Source: CBDFGN01 sp965247065
GTDB lineage: Bacteria; Bacteroidota; Bacteroidia; Cytophagales; Cyclobacteriaceae
Length of the DNA: 64,000 nt
Assembly: GCA_965247065.1 (NCBI GenBank)
Contig: CBDFGN010000006.1
Span: 620,001 to 684,000 of the forward strand
Direction of reading: 5' to 3'
Below the pieces are notes generated by a model. It saw nothing but the letters and a program-made list of their open reading frames with translations. It had not been told where the DNA came from and did no database searches. The translations under genes and the position numbers were made by a program. Shown here piece by piece: positions 47,330 to 56,922 of this stretch. Within the stretch, counting starts at the first letter, position 1. Every line of letters begins with the position of its first letter.

Positions 47330-48181
47330 TTAGTGTTGACCACTTTTGGTTAATAATTCATCATTAAATATGGACAATGAAGGTCTTCGGTTAATTGGCA
47401 ACAAGGACCAGTCCTTTTCAAAATCCATGGGTGAAACATCGTTTAAGTTTTCATGGGTTCTTTTTTGATTATAATGGTCAACCGCTCTTTTGACATACCT
47501 TTTCAGTTGATAGAAATTGGTCGGCTTCCAGTAATGCAAATATTCTTCTTTCAAGGTCCTGTGAAAGCGCTCTGCATACGCATTATCCTGAGCGGTTAGC
47601 CCCATGCTGATATCACATCGGTTGGATTTTAGTAGGTCTACATATTCTTCGTAGATGTATTGACCTCCTCTGTCGGAATGATGGATCCGGGGAGGGGGAT
47701 GATCTTTCAAGGCAATGAGCAATGCCTTTACGTTCGCTGTAGCCCGCATATGATCCGATACCTGGTAGCCTACTATTTTTCGGGTATAGACATCCAGAAT
47801 AAAGACCCCGTAATAAAACCGGTTTCCCACTTCTATGAAGGTGATGTCTGATTGCCAGACCGTTGAAGGAGACGTTAGTTCAAATCCTTTGATCAGGTTT
47901 GGATAATAAAGCTTCGAAGCCCGGGTAGTTCGTTTATAGTTCTTGGCTCTTCTCAAACGGTAACCAAGACTCATTAAAAGGTCTACAAAGCGATCTCTGC
48001 CGATAAATCCGGGTTTTAAGGTCCGGTACATTTTTTCCACCCCACAACCAGGATGTTCCTGGCGTATCCCATCAGCTTCCAGGACCAGCTGTTCTACCTT
48101 TTGATCAAAGACAGCTTGCCTGGTTGCATACTGATGTATTGCCTGTTTGCTGATTCCTATGGCACGATAGAGCTGATTCAT
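47330..48181 (-). CDS. IS3-family transposase OrfB (DDE integrase)
   Basis: A 283-residue rve-domain integrase. The DDE residues lie in VWQSDITFIEVGNRFYYGVFILDVY, IHHSDRGGQY and AQDNAYAERFHRTLKEEYL. The HTH_21 segment HPGCGVEKMYRTLK precedes it. The frame is open upstream of the ATG at 48181 and runs back to an A8 run at 48239-48246. A -1 shift there from OrfA would join to RHPTINWFRKNQRKVNFS and on into OrfB, the usual way IS3 elements make the active OrfAB fusion. Confidence 0.93.
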   Translation of the reverse strand: MNQLYRAIGISKQAIHQYATRQAVFDQKVEQLVLEADGIRQEHPGCGVEKMYRTLKPGFIGRDRFVDLLMSLGYRLRRAKNYKRTTRASKLYYPNLIKGFELTSPSTVWQSDITFIEVGNRFYYGVFILDVYTRKIVGYQVSDHMRATANVKALLIALKDHPPPRIHHSDRGGQYIYEEYVDLLKSNRCDISMGLTAQDNAYAERFHRTLKEEYLHYWKPTNFYQLKRYVKRAVDHYNQKRTHENLNDVSPMDFEKDWSLLPINRRPSLSIFNDELLTKSGQH

Positions 48182-48189
48182 CGAGAAAT

Positions 48190-48588
48190 TTACTTTCCTT
48201 TGGTTTTTCCGGAACCAGTTGATTGTGGGGTGTCGAAGTTTTTTTTCAGATCGATATCCAATTCCTCCTTGGCCAGATCGATCATCTTTTCGTAATAATC
48301 AATCTTGATCTGTTTTTGACCTACCACACGTTCCAACTCCTTAATCCGTTTTTCTAAATCGTTAACCTTTGATGTAGTGCTTTTTTTCATCTCCAGAATT
48401 CGATAGCCTCTCTCGTTAAAGGTAGAGAATTTGTAGATCCAACGGTAAATGTTTGCGTTGTTGATCCCATGAAGTTTCTCCAGTTGAGGGACACTGTACT
48501 TTCCACTTTCAAATTCCGTAACAATGGCCCGCTTCAATTCATCACTGAATACTCGCTTCTTTCGAATGGCTTTTTGGGTTGCTTTCAT
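48190..48588 (-). CDS. IS3-family transposase OrfA (helix-turn-helix)
   Basis: A 132-residue protein with an N-terminal HTH (FSDELKRAIVTEFESGKYSVPQLEKLHGINNANIYRWIYKF) and a coiled-coil region with leucine spacing (VNDLEKRIKELERVVGQKQIKIDYYEKMIDLAKEEL). The slippery run AAAAAAAAC lies in DLKKNFD near the C-terminus. It binds the element ends and, when frameshifted, provides the N-terminus of the OrfAB transposase. Confidence 0.92.
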   Translation of the reverse strand: MKATQKAIRKKRVFSDELKRAIVTEFESGKYSVPQLEKLHGINNANIYRWIYKFSTFNERGYRILEMKKSTTSKVNDLEKRIKELERVVGQKQIKIDYYEKMIDLAKEELDIDLKKNFDTPQSTGSGKTKGK

Positions 48589-48631
48589 ATAAGTCGATCG
48601 TTTAAAAAGTGGTCAACCTATATCAGGGACG

Positions 48632-50848
48632 TACACCAATTTATCCGCGCCAAGCATCACCACTCTCTCCCCCTTGGACGGGGCTGTTAATGTGTTGGTA
48701 AACGCGAACCTGGAGATCACCTTTAATGAAGACGTTCAAACTGGTTCAGGAAACATAACCATCAAAAAATCCAGTGATGACTCTAACGTAGAAGTGATAG
48801 ACGTTGCTTCGATGGGCGTGGCCGTAAGCAATGACAAGATCACCATCGACCCCACCGGCGATTTACCCCTTGAGGAAGAATTGTACGTGCTGGTAGATAA
48901 TGGTGCCATTGAGGATTTGGCAGCAAATCCTTTTAGCGGAATTTCAAGCAAAACCAGCTGGAATTTTAGAACCGAAGACACCACTTCCCCAACAATCTCA
49001 GGACTCACTCCAGCCGACGATGCTGCGGGGGTGACAGAAGATGAAAACCTTGAAGCAGTCTTTGATGAAAATATTCAGAAGGGCATAGGAAACATACTCA
49101 TCATGCAATCAGCTGATGATGTCACTTTTGAAACCATCGACGTTGCTTCGGGCCAAGCGACAGTAGACGGCTCCCAACTCATGATTAATCCTTCCATGAG
49201 CCTTCAGGAGTTCACCGGCTATTACATCCAGATCGATGCAGGTGCGGTTAAAGACTTGGGCGGCAACGACTTTGCCGGAATTAGCAACAAAAACACCTGG
49301 AACTTCACTACCGGTGAATTTACCGATCCCGAGGTGATAACCCAGGATATTACCATTGCATTGGATGACAACGGTGTGGCGATAGTTACCCCCAGCCAGA
49401 TCGACAATGGAAGTACCGACAATGTGACGCTACAAAATGATCTGGTCCTGATTCTGGACCAAACCACTTTTGATTGTGATGATCTGGGGGATAATACGGT
49501 GTCTTTAACAGTTACGGACGAAGCCGGGAACAGTGGCACCGGTATGGCCACGGTTACAATTGAAGATGTTACCGCTCCAACCGTCCTGGCCCAAGGCATC
49601 ACAGTGAATTTAAATGCCTCAGGTGAAGCCACTATCACTCCTTCCGATATAGACGACGGGAGTAGCGATAATTGTTCACTGAGCCTGAGCTTGGATAATT
49701 CTAACTTTGACCAAACTGATCTTGGGGATAATCAAGTTACGTTGACGGCTACCGATGGATCGGGGAATGTGGCTTTAGTTACGATAATCGTTACCGTTGA
49801 ATTGACCAACCTGCCCCCTGTAATAGTGGATCAGGAATTTGAAGTGGACGAAAACAGTGCCGATGGTACGGTTGTAGGGACGCTTACCGCTAGCGACCCG
49901 GACAACGATCCACTTACATTCTCAATAACAGCCGGCAACACGGCTGCAGCCTTTGCCATTACCAATAATTCCGGAGACCTGACTGTAGACAATTCCTCCG
50001 CTCTGGACTTTGAAACTACTCCTTCCTTTCTTCTAACCGTTTCCGTTGATGACGGCAATGGAGAAACGGATGAAGCCTTCATTACAATTAATTTGAGAGA
50101 TGTCGAGGTCGAAAAAGAGCCTCAGACCATAACCTTTGATCCGATCGCTTCAAAATCGGAGGGAGATCCGTTTTTTGCCTTAAGCGCAACCGCCAGTTCC
50201 GGCCTGACAGTTGAATTCTCTATCGTAACCGGTCCGGGTACTATCAGTGGCAATGAGTTCTCCTTAACCGGACCAGGTAGCATCACTATAAAAGCTTCCC
50301 AACCTGGAGATGCCGAATTCAGTCCGGCTGCTGATGTTGAACAATCTTTTTGCGTTAATCCGGGTAAGCCTGTGATCACGATCCAGATGGCCGGAGTTTT
50401 TGCAATCACACTTAGCTCTAGCAGCGAAGATGGGAATCAGTGGCATAAAGACGGGCAGCCAGTGGATGGGGCCTCGGACGAGACACTGAATGCCCTGGAA
50501 ACTGGGATCTATGCAGTGCAGGTGACCATCGACGGATGCAGCAGCGAATTTTCAACCGATCAGGAGGTTATCATAACCGGAATAGATCAGAGATTGAAAA
50601 CCGACCTGAAAATTTACCCAAATCCATCCAGGAACTACCTCATTATTGAGCGTGAGGGGACAATGCTTAATCCTGTTGAAATTTCAGTCTATAGTTCCAC
50701 AGGCCGCCTCATTTATAATGAAACCCCCGACAACTTATTGGATACGGAAAATATTAGGCTAAGCACAGCTCATTTGGATCGGGGGGTCTATTTTTACTTA
50801 CTTTCCGGGACAGATTTTAGTGTCCGGGGCAGATTCAGTAAGGAGTAG
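48632..50848 (+). pseudogene. T9SS-secreted multi-domain adhesin, 5' end missing
   Basis: The frame is open from the right end of the IS3 element for about 738 codons. It holds two SbsA-type Ig-like domains (NANLEITFNEDVQTGSGNITIKKS; DENLEAVFDENIQKGIGNILIMQS), then HYR-like repeats (VTVTDEAGNSG...), a cadherin domain (FEVDENSADGTVVGTLTASDPDNDPL), an MBG-like segment, an Ig-like domain, and a type IX secretion C-terminal sorting domain (LKIYPNPSRNYLIIE...GVYFYLLSG). There is no start codon or signal peptide, because the IS3 element replaces the 5' part. A TTG at 48674 could start a shortened product without export. The intact protein would be surface-attached and probably adhesive. Confidence 0.85.
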
Positions 50849-51438
50849 TCCAGGGTTACATGCAACAAGATGGAAGGTTTACACAGTTATCCGCAGGATC
50901 GTAATCGATAATTAGCCAAGGTGCAAATCTTACCTAATACTCATCCCGGAGTCCTGAAATAGATAAAGCTCCCAATTGCTTCGGAGCTTATCGTATTTCC
51001 GATCTGAGAGGAGGTTCGATAAACCAGCCTAGAGGACAAGATTTGGGCTATTCATCATAGCAACTATCCACTGTTAACCCCCAATGGAGGCCTGGTGCTC
51101 AAAAAGATCACCAGGTGAGGTCCAGTTTTAATGACAAAATTACCCGGTATTTGATTCGGTGTTAAGGTTTAAAAAACAGTCCTAACCCAAACCGGATAAA
51201 ACTAATATACGCCTTTTTTTATTCAAAATCCATCTGGCTATTCAAAATCTGACCACAAAATTCTGCTGTCTGAAAGCCGGTAACTCTGAGCGCTTTAAAG
51301 CTTTGGAAAAAGTAAAATAGCCCTGTTAAGGCTAAATGCAGATCCTGAGTTTTTAGCCGGGAAATGAAAAAGGCCAAAAGAGTTTCAGGAATCTCCATCT
51401 GGACTATCTTAGCCCAAATTTTTGGGCTCAAAAAATTC
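50849..51438. other. Intergenic region with one hairpin
   Basis: About 590 bases lie between the adhesin stop and the aminotransferase start. A hairpin AAGCTCC (50966-50972) / GGAGCTT (50983-50989) with a 10-base loop lies 118 bases after the adhesin stop. It lacks a T-tract, so terminator function is uncertain. The part upstream of 51439 is open in frame for 25 codons before the aminotransferase, but they look non-coding. Nothing else is recognised. Confidence 0.35.
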
Positions 51439-52518
51439 ATGAACAACAAAATCTTCTTTGCACCCGGTCCCTCCGAGCTTTATTTTACCGTGAAGCAGCA
51501 CCTGAAGAACGCTCTAAAGGAGGGTATTGGGTCTATCTCACATCGCGGCAGGGAATTTCAGGATATTTTTTCTATGGCCACCACCAACCTGCGCTCGCTG
51601 CTGAATCTCCCGGAGGACTATCATATTTTGTTTACTAGTTCGTCAAATGAGATTTGGGAAAGGATACTTCAGAACTGCGTTGACAAAAAAAGCTACCACC
51701 TTGTGAATGGAGCTTTCTCAAAAAAATTCCACCGATTTGCCCTGGATTTGGGCTTGGAAGCAACCAAAACGGAAGTACCCTTGGGTGAAGGATTCGAACC
51801 AGTCACCATTTCCCCCAGTCCAGAAGACGAATTGGCCGCCTTTATCCAAAATGAGACAAGCACAGGCGTGTGCCTGCCCTTGGAGGATATTTATGCGTGC
51901 AGGGAAAAGCATCCCCATCCACTCTTTGCTGTGGATGTGGTTTCGTCAATACCCTATATTGATCTTGATTTCAACCAGGTAGATACCGCCTATTTTTCAG
52001 TACAAAAATGCTTTGGGCTCCCGGCCGGTTTAGGTGTCTGGTTGGTGAATGAGCGAGCGCTGGAAAAAGCCAAAGCCTTGGCCAACCACGGGCACAAGAT
52101 CGGGACCTACCATAGCCTCCCGTCACTTGTAGAGCAGGCGCTGGCCAACCAAACTCCTGAGACTCCTAACGTTTTGGGAATTTATCTGCTTTCAAAAGTC
52201 GCTCGGGACATGCTGGAAAAGGGAATCGAGGCTATTCGTCGGGAAATTGATTACAAAGCGGCCGTTTTGTACCACGCCCTTGAAACCAGCCGTAACTTCA
52301 CCCCGTTCGTAACCAAGGAAAGACTCCGGTCTAAAACGGTTGTAGTTGCCAAATCTATGCGGCCCTCCGGAGAGATTATTGAGGAAATAAGCCGCTCCGG
52401 ACCCATCTTAGGCAAAGGATATGGCGTAAACAAGGAAAATCAGATCCGGATTGCTAATTTTCCTACTCATTCCAAGGAGCAAGTGGAAAAGGTTGCCGAT
52501 CTGCTGCAAAAAATGTAG
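51439..52518 (+). CDS. Class V aminotransferase, SerC-like
   Basis: A 359-residue PLP enzyme. The N-terminus NKIFFAPGPSELYFTVKQHL, the SISHRGREFQDIF segment and TSSSNEIWERILQNC resemble the phosphoserine aminotransferase/alanine-glyoxylate aminotransferase fold. The PLP lysine is in YFSVQKCFGLPAGLGVWL and DVVSSIPYIDLDF lies before it. It probably acts in serine or glycine metabolism; the exact substrate is uncertain. I chose ATG 51439 because it begins the family N-terminus; an in-frame ATG at 51364 would add a non-conserved 25 residues. Confidence 0.85.
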   Translation: MNNKIFFAPGPSELYFTVKQHLKNALKEGIGSISHRGREFQDIFSMATTNLRSLLNLPEDYHILFTSSSNEIWERILQNCVDKKSYHLVNGAFSKKFHRFALDLGLEATKTEVPLGEGFEPVTISPSPEDELAAFIQNETSTGVCLPLEDIYACREKHPHPLFAVDVVSSIPYIDLDFNQVDTAYFSVQKCFGLPAGLGVWLVNERALEKAKALANHGHKIGTYHSLPSLVEQALANQTPETPNVLGIYLLSKVARDMLEKGIEAIRREIDYKAAVLYHALETSRNFTPFVTKERLRSKTVVVAKSMRPSGEIIEEISRSGPILGKGYGVNKENQIRIANFPTHSKEQVEKVADLLQKM

Positions 52519-52542
52519 AGGCCGGTATTTCAGGAAGTACTA

Positions 52543-52710
52543 ATGAAGAGGCTAGTCGAAAAATACTATAGCTGGATTTTTCCCACAGACGATCAACAAG
52601 AGGTGACGTATTCCGGCAAGGTCTTTTTGTTCTGGTTTACCCTTTCGCTGTCGGCGGTGATCTTATTCCTCATAGTGAGAGATGTCCTTCGCAATGTTCA
52701 GGCCCAGTGA
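52543..52710 (+). CDS. Small single-pass membrane protein
   Basis: A 55-residue frame beginning MKRLVEKYYSWIFPTDDQQEV, followed by a membrane helix (VFLFWFTLSLSAVILFLIV) and a short charged C-terminus (RDVLRNVQAQ). It lies 25 bases after the aminotransferase stop on the same strand. The amphipathic start and clear helix support a real gene. Its function is unknown. Confidence 0.5.
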   Translation: MKRLVEKYYSWIFPTDDQQEVTYSGKVFLFWFTLSLSAVILFLIVRDVLRNVQAQ

Positions 52711-52925
52711 TGCCTCATTATTGCTCAAGAGAATCAAATCCCGCTTCAACCCCTTCAAACTTCATGTTGTCAAATCAATCATTTCATAGATACCCAAACC
52801 CATTCCCCCGCTAGCGGTTTTAAAATTTAGAAGGGCATGGTAATTGTACTATTTTAATTTTGTTTTGAATTAAACCATTTCACTCAAAAGACGTCTAACC
52901 ATCAGGACCCCTACTTCACCGACCC

Positions 52926-53465
52926 TTGGAGGAAAGCTACATACGGGAGAAGATCAAGAATGCTGAAACTCGACATTACGGTTTTAACCTGTTAATGGAG
53001 GAATACAAAGAACGAGTCTACTGGCTGGTCCGAAAGATGGTGGTTGACCATGACGACAGCAATGATCTGGTTCAGGAGATCTTCGTAAAGGTTTGGAATA
53101 ATTTAGATAAATTTAGAGCTGATTCCCAGCTGTTTACATGGATATACCGGATCGCCACCAACGAATGTCTCAATTTTCTTAAAAGGAAAAAAAGAAGGTA
53201 CTTCTTGCCGCTGGGAAATGTCGAGAGCGAGTTGGCCGATAAGTTGGATTATGGATCGCACATAAGCGGAGATGAGATTCAGATAAAGCTACAGAAGGCC
53301 CTATTAAAGCTGCCTGATAAGCAACGAATGGTTTTCAATCTCAAGTATTACGAAGACATGAAATACGAGGAAATGTCCCAGATAACGGAAACAAGTGTAG
53401 GCGCTCTGAAAGCCAGCTACCATCACGCTGTGAAGAAAATCGAGGAATTGTTGAACCAGGATTAA
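52926..53465 (+). CDS. ECF sigma factor (RpoE-like)
   Basis: A 179-residue sigma-70 family protein. Region 2 is EYKERVYWLVRKMVVDHDDSNDLVQEIFVKVWNNLDKFRADSQLFTWIYRIATNECLNFLKRKKRR. Region 4 is LPDKQRMVFNLKYYEDMKYEEMSQITETSVGALKASYHHAVKKIEELL. The start appears to be TTG 52926. It is followed after 31 bases by a membrane protein gene that probably encodes its anti-sigma factor. It differs from the FecI-type factor at 3005. Confidence 0.9.
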   Translation: MEESYIREKIKNAETRHYGFNLLMEEYKERVYWLVRKMVVDHDDSNDLVQEIFVKVWNNLDKFRADSQLFTWIYRIATNECLNFLKRKKRRYFLPLGNVESELADKLDYGSHISGDEIQIKLQKALLKLPDKQRMVFNLKYYEDMKYEEMSQITETSVGALKASYHHAVKKIEELLNQD

Positions 53466-53496
53466 ACTTAACCTATTTGATATTGTCTAAATATCG

Positions 53497-53970
53497 ATGA
53501 CTGATACCAGGAAAATTCCTAAAGGAAAGCCCTTGAAACTGGATGAACTGAAGCGAGACAATGTTTTCAGAGCACCAGATGGCTATTTCGATGGGCTTCC
53601 TGCACAGATTCAGGCAAGAATCAACAAACGGCAGGCGCACCGGATTAGTCCGGTCTTGGTTACTTCTCTGAAATTTGCGCTGCCCGTAGTGGTGTTAGCT
53701 ATTGTGGTTTTTCAATTGGATCTTTTTGCGCCGGAATCAGCGGACCAGGATCCACTCGCCTTAATTGACGAGGTGAGTACGGAGGATTTGATAACCTATC
53801 TTGGAAAAACCGATATCACAGCCGATGAGATTTTAGAGGAGATTGATCTAAATAGTATGGACATTGATTTCTCAGATCAGGGCGCCGTGTTATTTAATGA
53901 CTTTGAGCTGGAAAACGATGAGATAAACCAGATTCTGGAGGAATATGATATTGAAGGGGATTATTTGTAG
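53497..53970 (+). CDS. Putative anti-sigma factor, single-pass membrane protein
   Basis: A 157-residue protein. The soluble N-terminus (KRDNVFRAPDGYFDGLPAQIQARI) is a pattern commonly seen in the membrane protein that follows an ECF sigma factor in Bacteroidota. A membrane helix lies at about residues 58-76 (LKFALPVVVLAIVVFQLDLF). The C-terminal periplasmic part is acidic (EEIDLNSMDIDFSDQG...EILEEYDIEGDYL). It lies directly after the sigma gene, so an anti-sigma or sensor role is likely by position; no ZAS zinc motif is visible. Confidence 0.65.
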   Translation: MTDTRKIPKGKPLKLDELKRDNVFRAPDGYFDGLPAQIQARINKRQAHRISPVLVTSLKFALPVVVLAIVVFQLDLFAPESADQDPLALIDEVSTEDLITYLGKTDITADEILEEIDLNSMDIDFSDQGAVLFNDFELENDEINQILEEYDIEGDYL

Positions 53971-53990
53971 ATGATAAAAAGATTTGAATT

Positions 53991-54491
53991 ATGAGATTGG
54001 CTAGTTCATTGATGTTGCTGTTGGCGATGGTCCAGGGGTTCGAGGGTTTTGGACAGAGCCAGGAAGCGATGGCGAAAATCCAAAGCGCGCGGATCGCCCT
54101 TATAACCGAGAGGTTAGGACTTTCACCAAATCAGGCCGAAAGGTTCTGGCCGCTATACCGGGAATTTAACGAGAAGAGACGGGGTATCAGAACCGAGATG
54201 AGATCGGCCCGTGAGGGTGTTGATTCGAAGTCGTTAAGCGATGAACAGGGAAGAGAGCTTATGACCAAGGCATTGCAGATGAAGCAAAGGGAATTGGACC
54301 TGGAAAAAGAGTACTCCCAAAAAATGCTAAATGTGATCTCTACCCGGCAGGTGATGTCTTTAAGAAAAGCGGAGGATGATTTCCGCCGAATGCTGATGCA
54401 AAGACTGGAGCAACGACAAAGGGACCAGGAAAGAAACCAAAGGATGCGACAGAGGAGGGAGGAGATACTTAGAGAGCAGAGAAATAATTGA
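53991..54491 (+). CDS. Spy/CpxP-like periplasmic protein
   Basis: A 166-residue protein with a signal peptide (SSLMLLLAMVQGFEGFGQ). The mature part is helical and charged (IALITERLGLSPNQAERFWPLYREFNEKRRGIRTEMRSAR...KALQMKQRELDLEKEYSQKMLNVISTRQVMSLRKAEDDFRRMLMQRLEQRQRDQERNQRMRQRREEIL), typical of Spy/CpxP-related envelope stress proteins that use a LTxxQ-like helix. It follows the putative anti-sigma gene after 20 bases and is likely a target or sensor of the same system. Confidence 0.75.
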   Translation: MRLASSLMLLLAMVQGFEGFGQSQEAMAKIQSARIALITERLGLSPNQAERFWPLYREFNEKRRGIRTEMRSAREGVDSKSLSDEQGRELMTKALQMKQRELDLEKEYSQKMLNVISTRQVMSLRKAEDDFRRMLMQRLEQRQRDQERNQRMRQRREEILREQRNN

Positions 54492-54558
54492 CCTAAGTTA
54501 CTTTTTATACTAAACAAGCATTAATTGGAAGGGGAGTTTATCCCTTCAACGTTTTTCT

Positions 54559-55572
54559 ATGCGCGGGTTGCCCAATAGGTGTTGGATTTTACTTTCTTTC
54601 ATTTTTTCAGTTTCATTCAGTGAGGTCACGTTGGCCCAGGAAGAAGAGGATCTTGATTCTCTTATGCGTTACTACTTGCGGTCGGATTCAATTTTGCTGG
54701 ATGAACTGGAGCGGCTTACATCGGATTCATTATCAATCCTTGACTTGATCGACAGTCTTCTTGCGTACGAGGTAAGGTTCTCTCAGATCTCGGCTAGATT
54801 CGGATATACTAGCCGAATCCTAAATGCCGGCCGTGATCTTGGTATCAATCAGTACGGATTTCGAGGAGCATTATCCTATTACCACAAATCGGGTCTGCTC
54901 GGAGAGGTTTCAGCATTCTGGAATAGCGACGTCACTCCAAAATTCAATCCCGTGATTACCACCCTTGGATACCTTGGATCCATTCAATCCAAATTCTCGT
55001 ACATCCTCTCCTATGATCACTTCTTTTATTCACAAGGGAGCAGCCAAAGTGATCAATCCATAATCTATTCGTTTAACAATGCTTTGAACGGCTCGGTGTA
55101 CTACGACTTAAAGTACGTCACCCCGGGCGTGGATTATTCGTTCCTTTTTGGGGAGGAAACAGCCCATCGTTTTGGCACGTATCTGACCGGCAACATTCGC
55201 TTCAAAAATCTCAGCTTTGGTGGAATATCAGTCTTGCCAACAGCCTCTCTCCTGTTCGGAAATCAGACCATTTACTATCAGAACATCAATTTTCAGGCTC
55301 TTCGCATTGCCCAGCAGATCGCACAAAGACGGGGCCTTACCCTTAACGATTTTGATCAATGGAGGCAATATGTATTTGAGGAGGGCCAGGAGAACGTTTT
55401 TGGGTTAATGAACTTAAGTCTTTCCCTCCCGGTTTACATTCACCTGGAAAAAGTGAACCTTCTGTTCAATTACCATTTGAATATCCCTCAGCAACTACCC
55501 GGTGAGGTTATAGATGTTTCTCCCAACAGCTTTGTAAACGTGGCAATATTTTATTCGCACCCCTTCAAATAG
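54559..55572 (+). CDS. Predicted outer-membrane protein
   Basis: A 337-residue protein with a signal peptide (CWILLSFIFSVSFSEVTLAQ). A short coiled-coil-like segment (EEEDLDSLMRYYLRSDSILLDELERLTSDSLSILDLIDSLL) is followed by many aromatic-terminated strands (SARFGYTSRIL, GALSYYHKSGLLGEVSAFW, LPVYIHLEKVNLLFNYHLNIP, VNVAIFYSHPFK). This fits a beta-barrel, and no family is recognised. It is upstream of xseA on the same strand with a 36-base gap. Confidence 0.6.
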   Translation: MRGLPNRCWILLSFIFSVSFSEVTLAQEEEDLDSLMRYYLRSDSILLDELERLTSDSLSILDLIDSLLAYEVRFSQISARFGYTSRILNAGRDLGINQYGFRGALSYYHKSGLLGEVSAFWNSDVTPKFNPVITTLGYLGSIQSKFSYILSYDHFFYSQGSSQSDQSIIYSFNNALNGSVYYDLKYVTPGVDYSFLFGEETAHRFGTYLTGNIRFKNLSFGGISVLPTASLLFGNQTIYYQNINFQALRIAQQIAQRRGLTLNDFDQWRQYVFEEGQENVFGLMNLSLSLPVYIHLEKVNLLFNYHLNIPQQLPGEVIDVSPNSFVNVAIFYSHPFK

Positions 55573-55608
55573 CCTAGTATATTTGCACCAAAAAAGGAGT
55601 AAAATACT

Positions 55609-56922
55609 TTGGCCCACCTGACTCTTTCGGAGCTTAATCAAATTATCAAGACAACCCTTGAATCGACCTTGGATCCCTCCTACTGGATTGTGGCCGAGAT
55701 TGGTGAGATCAGGATCACTCAAAAAGGACATTGCTATCTGGAATTGATTGAAAAGGTGGACGATCAAATCCTCTCCAAACTGAGGGCCAATATCTGGTCC
55801 TACACCTATCGAAATCTCGGTACCTGGTTTGAGGCCACTACCGGGCAAGGTTTACAGAAGGGAATGAAGATACTGGCAAACGCAGTAGTTCAATACCACG
55901 AGGTGTTTGGCCTCAGCCTGGTAATAAGAGACATTGACCCCAATTTCACTTTAGGAGAAAGAGAGAAAAAACGACGGGAAACAATCGATCAATTGAAAAA
56001 GGAGGGAGTGTTTGAGATGAACCGGGAACTAACCTTACCGGCCGTGCCTCAAAACATTGCAGTTGTAAGCTCTTCTACGGCTGCCGGTTTGGAAGACTTT
56101 ATAAATCAGCTGAATCAAAATCCCAGGGGTTATCGGTTCAATATCCGGCTTTTTAAGGCGGTCATGCAAGGATCGGAAGCCAAAGAATCCGTCATTCAGG
56201 CCCTACATCAGGCTTTTGCGCGATTTCAAGATTTTGATATTTTAGCTATAATCCGTGGAGGTGGTTCGCAGGTTGATTTGGATTGCTTTGACTCATACGA
56301 ATTGGCCTCGCATGTTGCTCAATTCCCGCTGCCGGTAATCACAGGAATCGGTCATGAGCGGGACGAAACGATCGTTGACCTGGTTGCGCATACCAAGATG
56401 AAGACACCTACCGCCGTTTCCGAGTTTATTATTCAAGGATTTCGGGAGTTCGAAGATAACATGGACTCTATGATACAACGTCTAAATTCCCTGGCTGCAA
56501 ATCGAATACAGGTCGAGAATCAAGTTCTGGAAAGCTCGATTCAAAAGTTGACATTTTTGCTTCGAAGCAAAATAGAATCGGCCGATCGCCAGCTCGAATC
56601 AGTGTCATCCACGTTAACCGCCGAGGCGATTAGGATTCTCTCTCACAACAAGGTCAAGTTGGATTCCCTTGGTGAGAAGCTTAAAACTTACCCGTTAATT
56701 CTAATAAACAACCAATATCAAAGGCTTGATCATTTAGAACATTCCATCCAATTGATGGATCCTAGTGAGATCTTAAAAAGGGGTTACAGTATTACCCTGG
56801 TGAATAACAAGCCGGCCAACGAGGTGAAAAAGATCAGCAAACAAGACAAACTAAAAACTAGGACTCTCCGGTGGGAAGTGGAAAGCATCGTGGATTCTGC
56901 AGCAAAACGAAATAATGGCTAA
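55609..56922 (+). CDS. xseA: Exodeoxyribonuclease VII large subunit
   Basis: A 437-residue protein. The N-terminal OB-fold is TLSELNQIIKTTLESTLDPSYWIVAEIGEIRITQKGHCYLELIEK. The catalytic domain includes IAVVSSSTAAGLEDFINQL, AIIRGGGSQVDLDCFDSYELASHVAQFPLPVITGIGHERDETIVDLVAHTKMKTPTAVSEFI, and the C-terminal part is helical. It degrades single-stranded DNA in complex with XseB. It starts at TTG 55609 and overlaps xseB by 8 bases, the usual coupled arrangement. Confidence 0.95.
   Translation: MAHLTLSELNQIIKTTLESTLDPSYWIVAEIGEIRITQKGHCYLELIEKVDDQILSKLRANIWSYTYRNLGTWFEATTGQGLQKGMKILANAVVQYHEVFGLSLVIRDIDPNFTLGEREKKRRETIDQLKKEGVFEMNRELTLPAVPQNIAVVSSSTAAGLEDFINQLNQNPRGYRFNIRLFKAVMQGSEAKESVIQALHQAFARFQDFDILAIIRGGGSQVDLDCFDSYELASHVAQFPLPVITGIGHERDETIVDLVAHTKMKTPTAVSEFIIQGFREFEDNMDSMIQRLNSLAANRIQVENQVLESSIQKLTFLLRSKIESADRQLESVSSTLTAEAIRILSHNKVKLDSLGEKLKTYPLILINNQYQRLDHLEHSIQLMDPSEILKRGYSITLVNNKPANEVKKISKQDKLKTRTLRWEVESIVDSAAKRNNG

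Larger units (their letters stand above)
47323..48629 (-). mobile_element. IS3-family insertion sequence
   Basis: A 1307-bp element bounded by imperfect ~25-bp inverted repeats. Both ends read TCCCTGAT inward and both contain GTTGACCACTTTT. It carries OrfA and OrfB on the minus strand, with a slippery A8 run for frameshifting. No target duplication is visible (AGA on the left, CGT on the right), which suggests a deletion or rearrangement after insertion. The right end abuts a 5'-truncated adhesin gene. Confidence 0.9.

Noticed and set aside
49222..49638. Minus-strand open frame inside the adhesin gene
   Set aside because: It is a shadow of the repeat-rich adhesin frame with no independent features.
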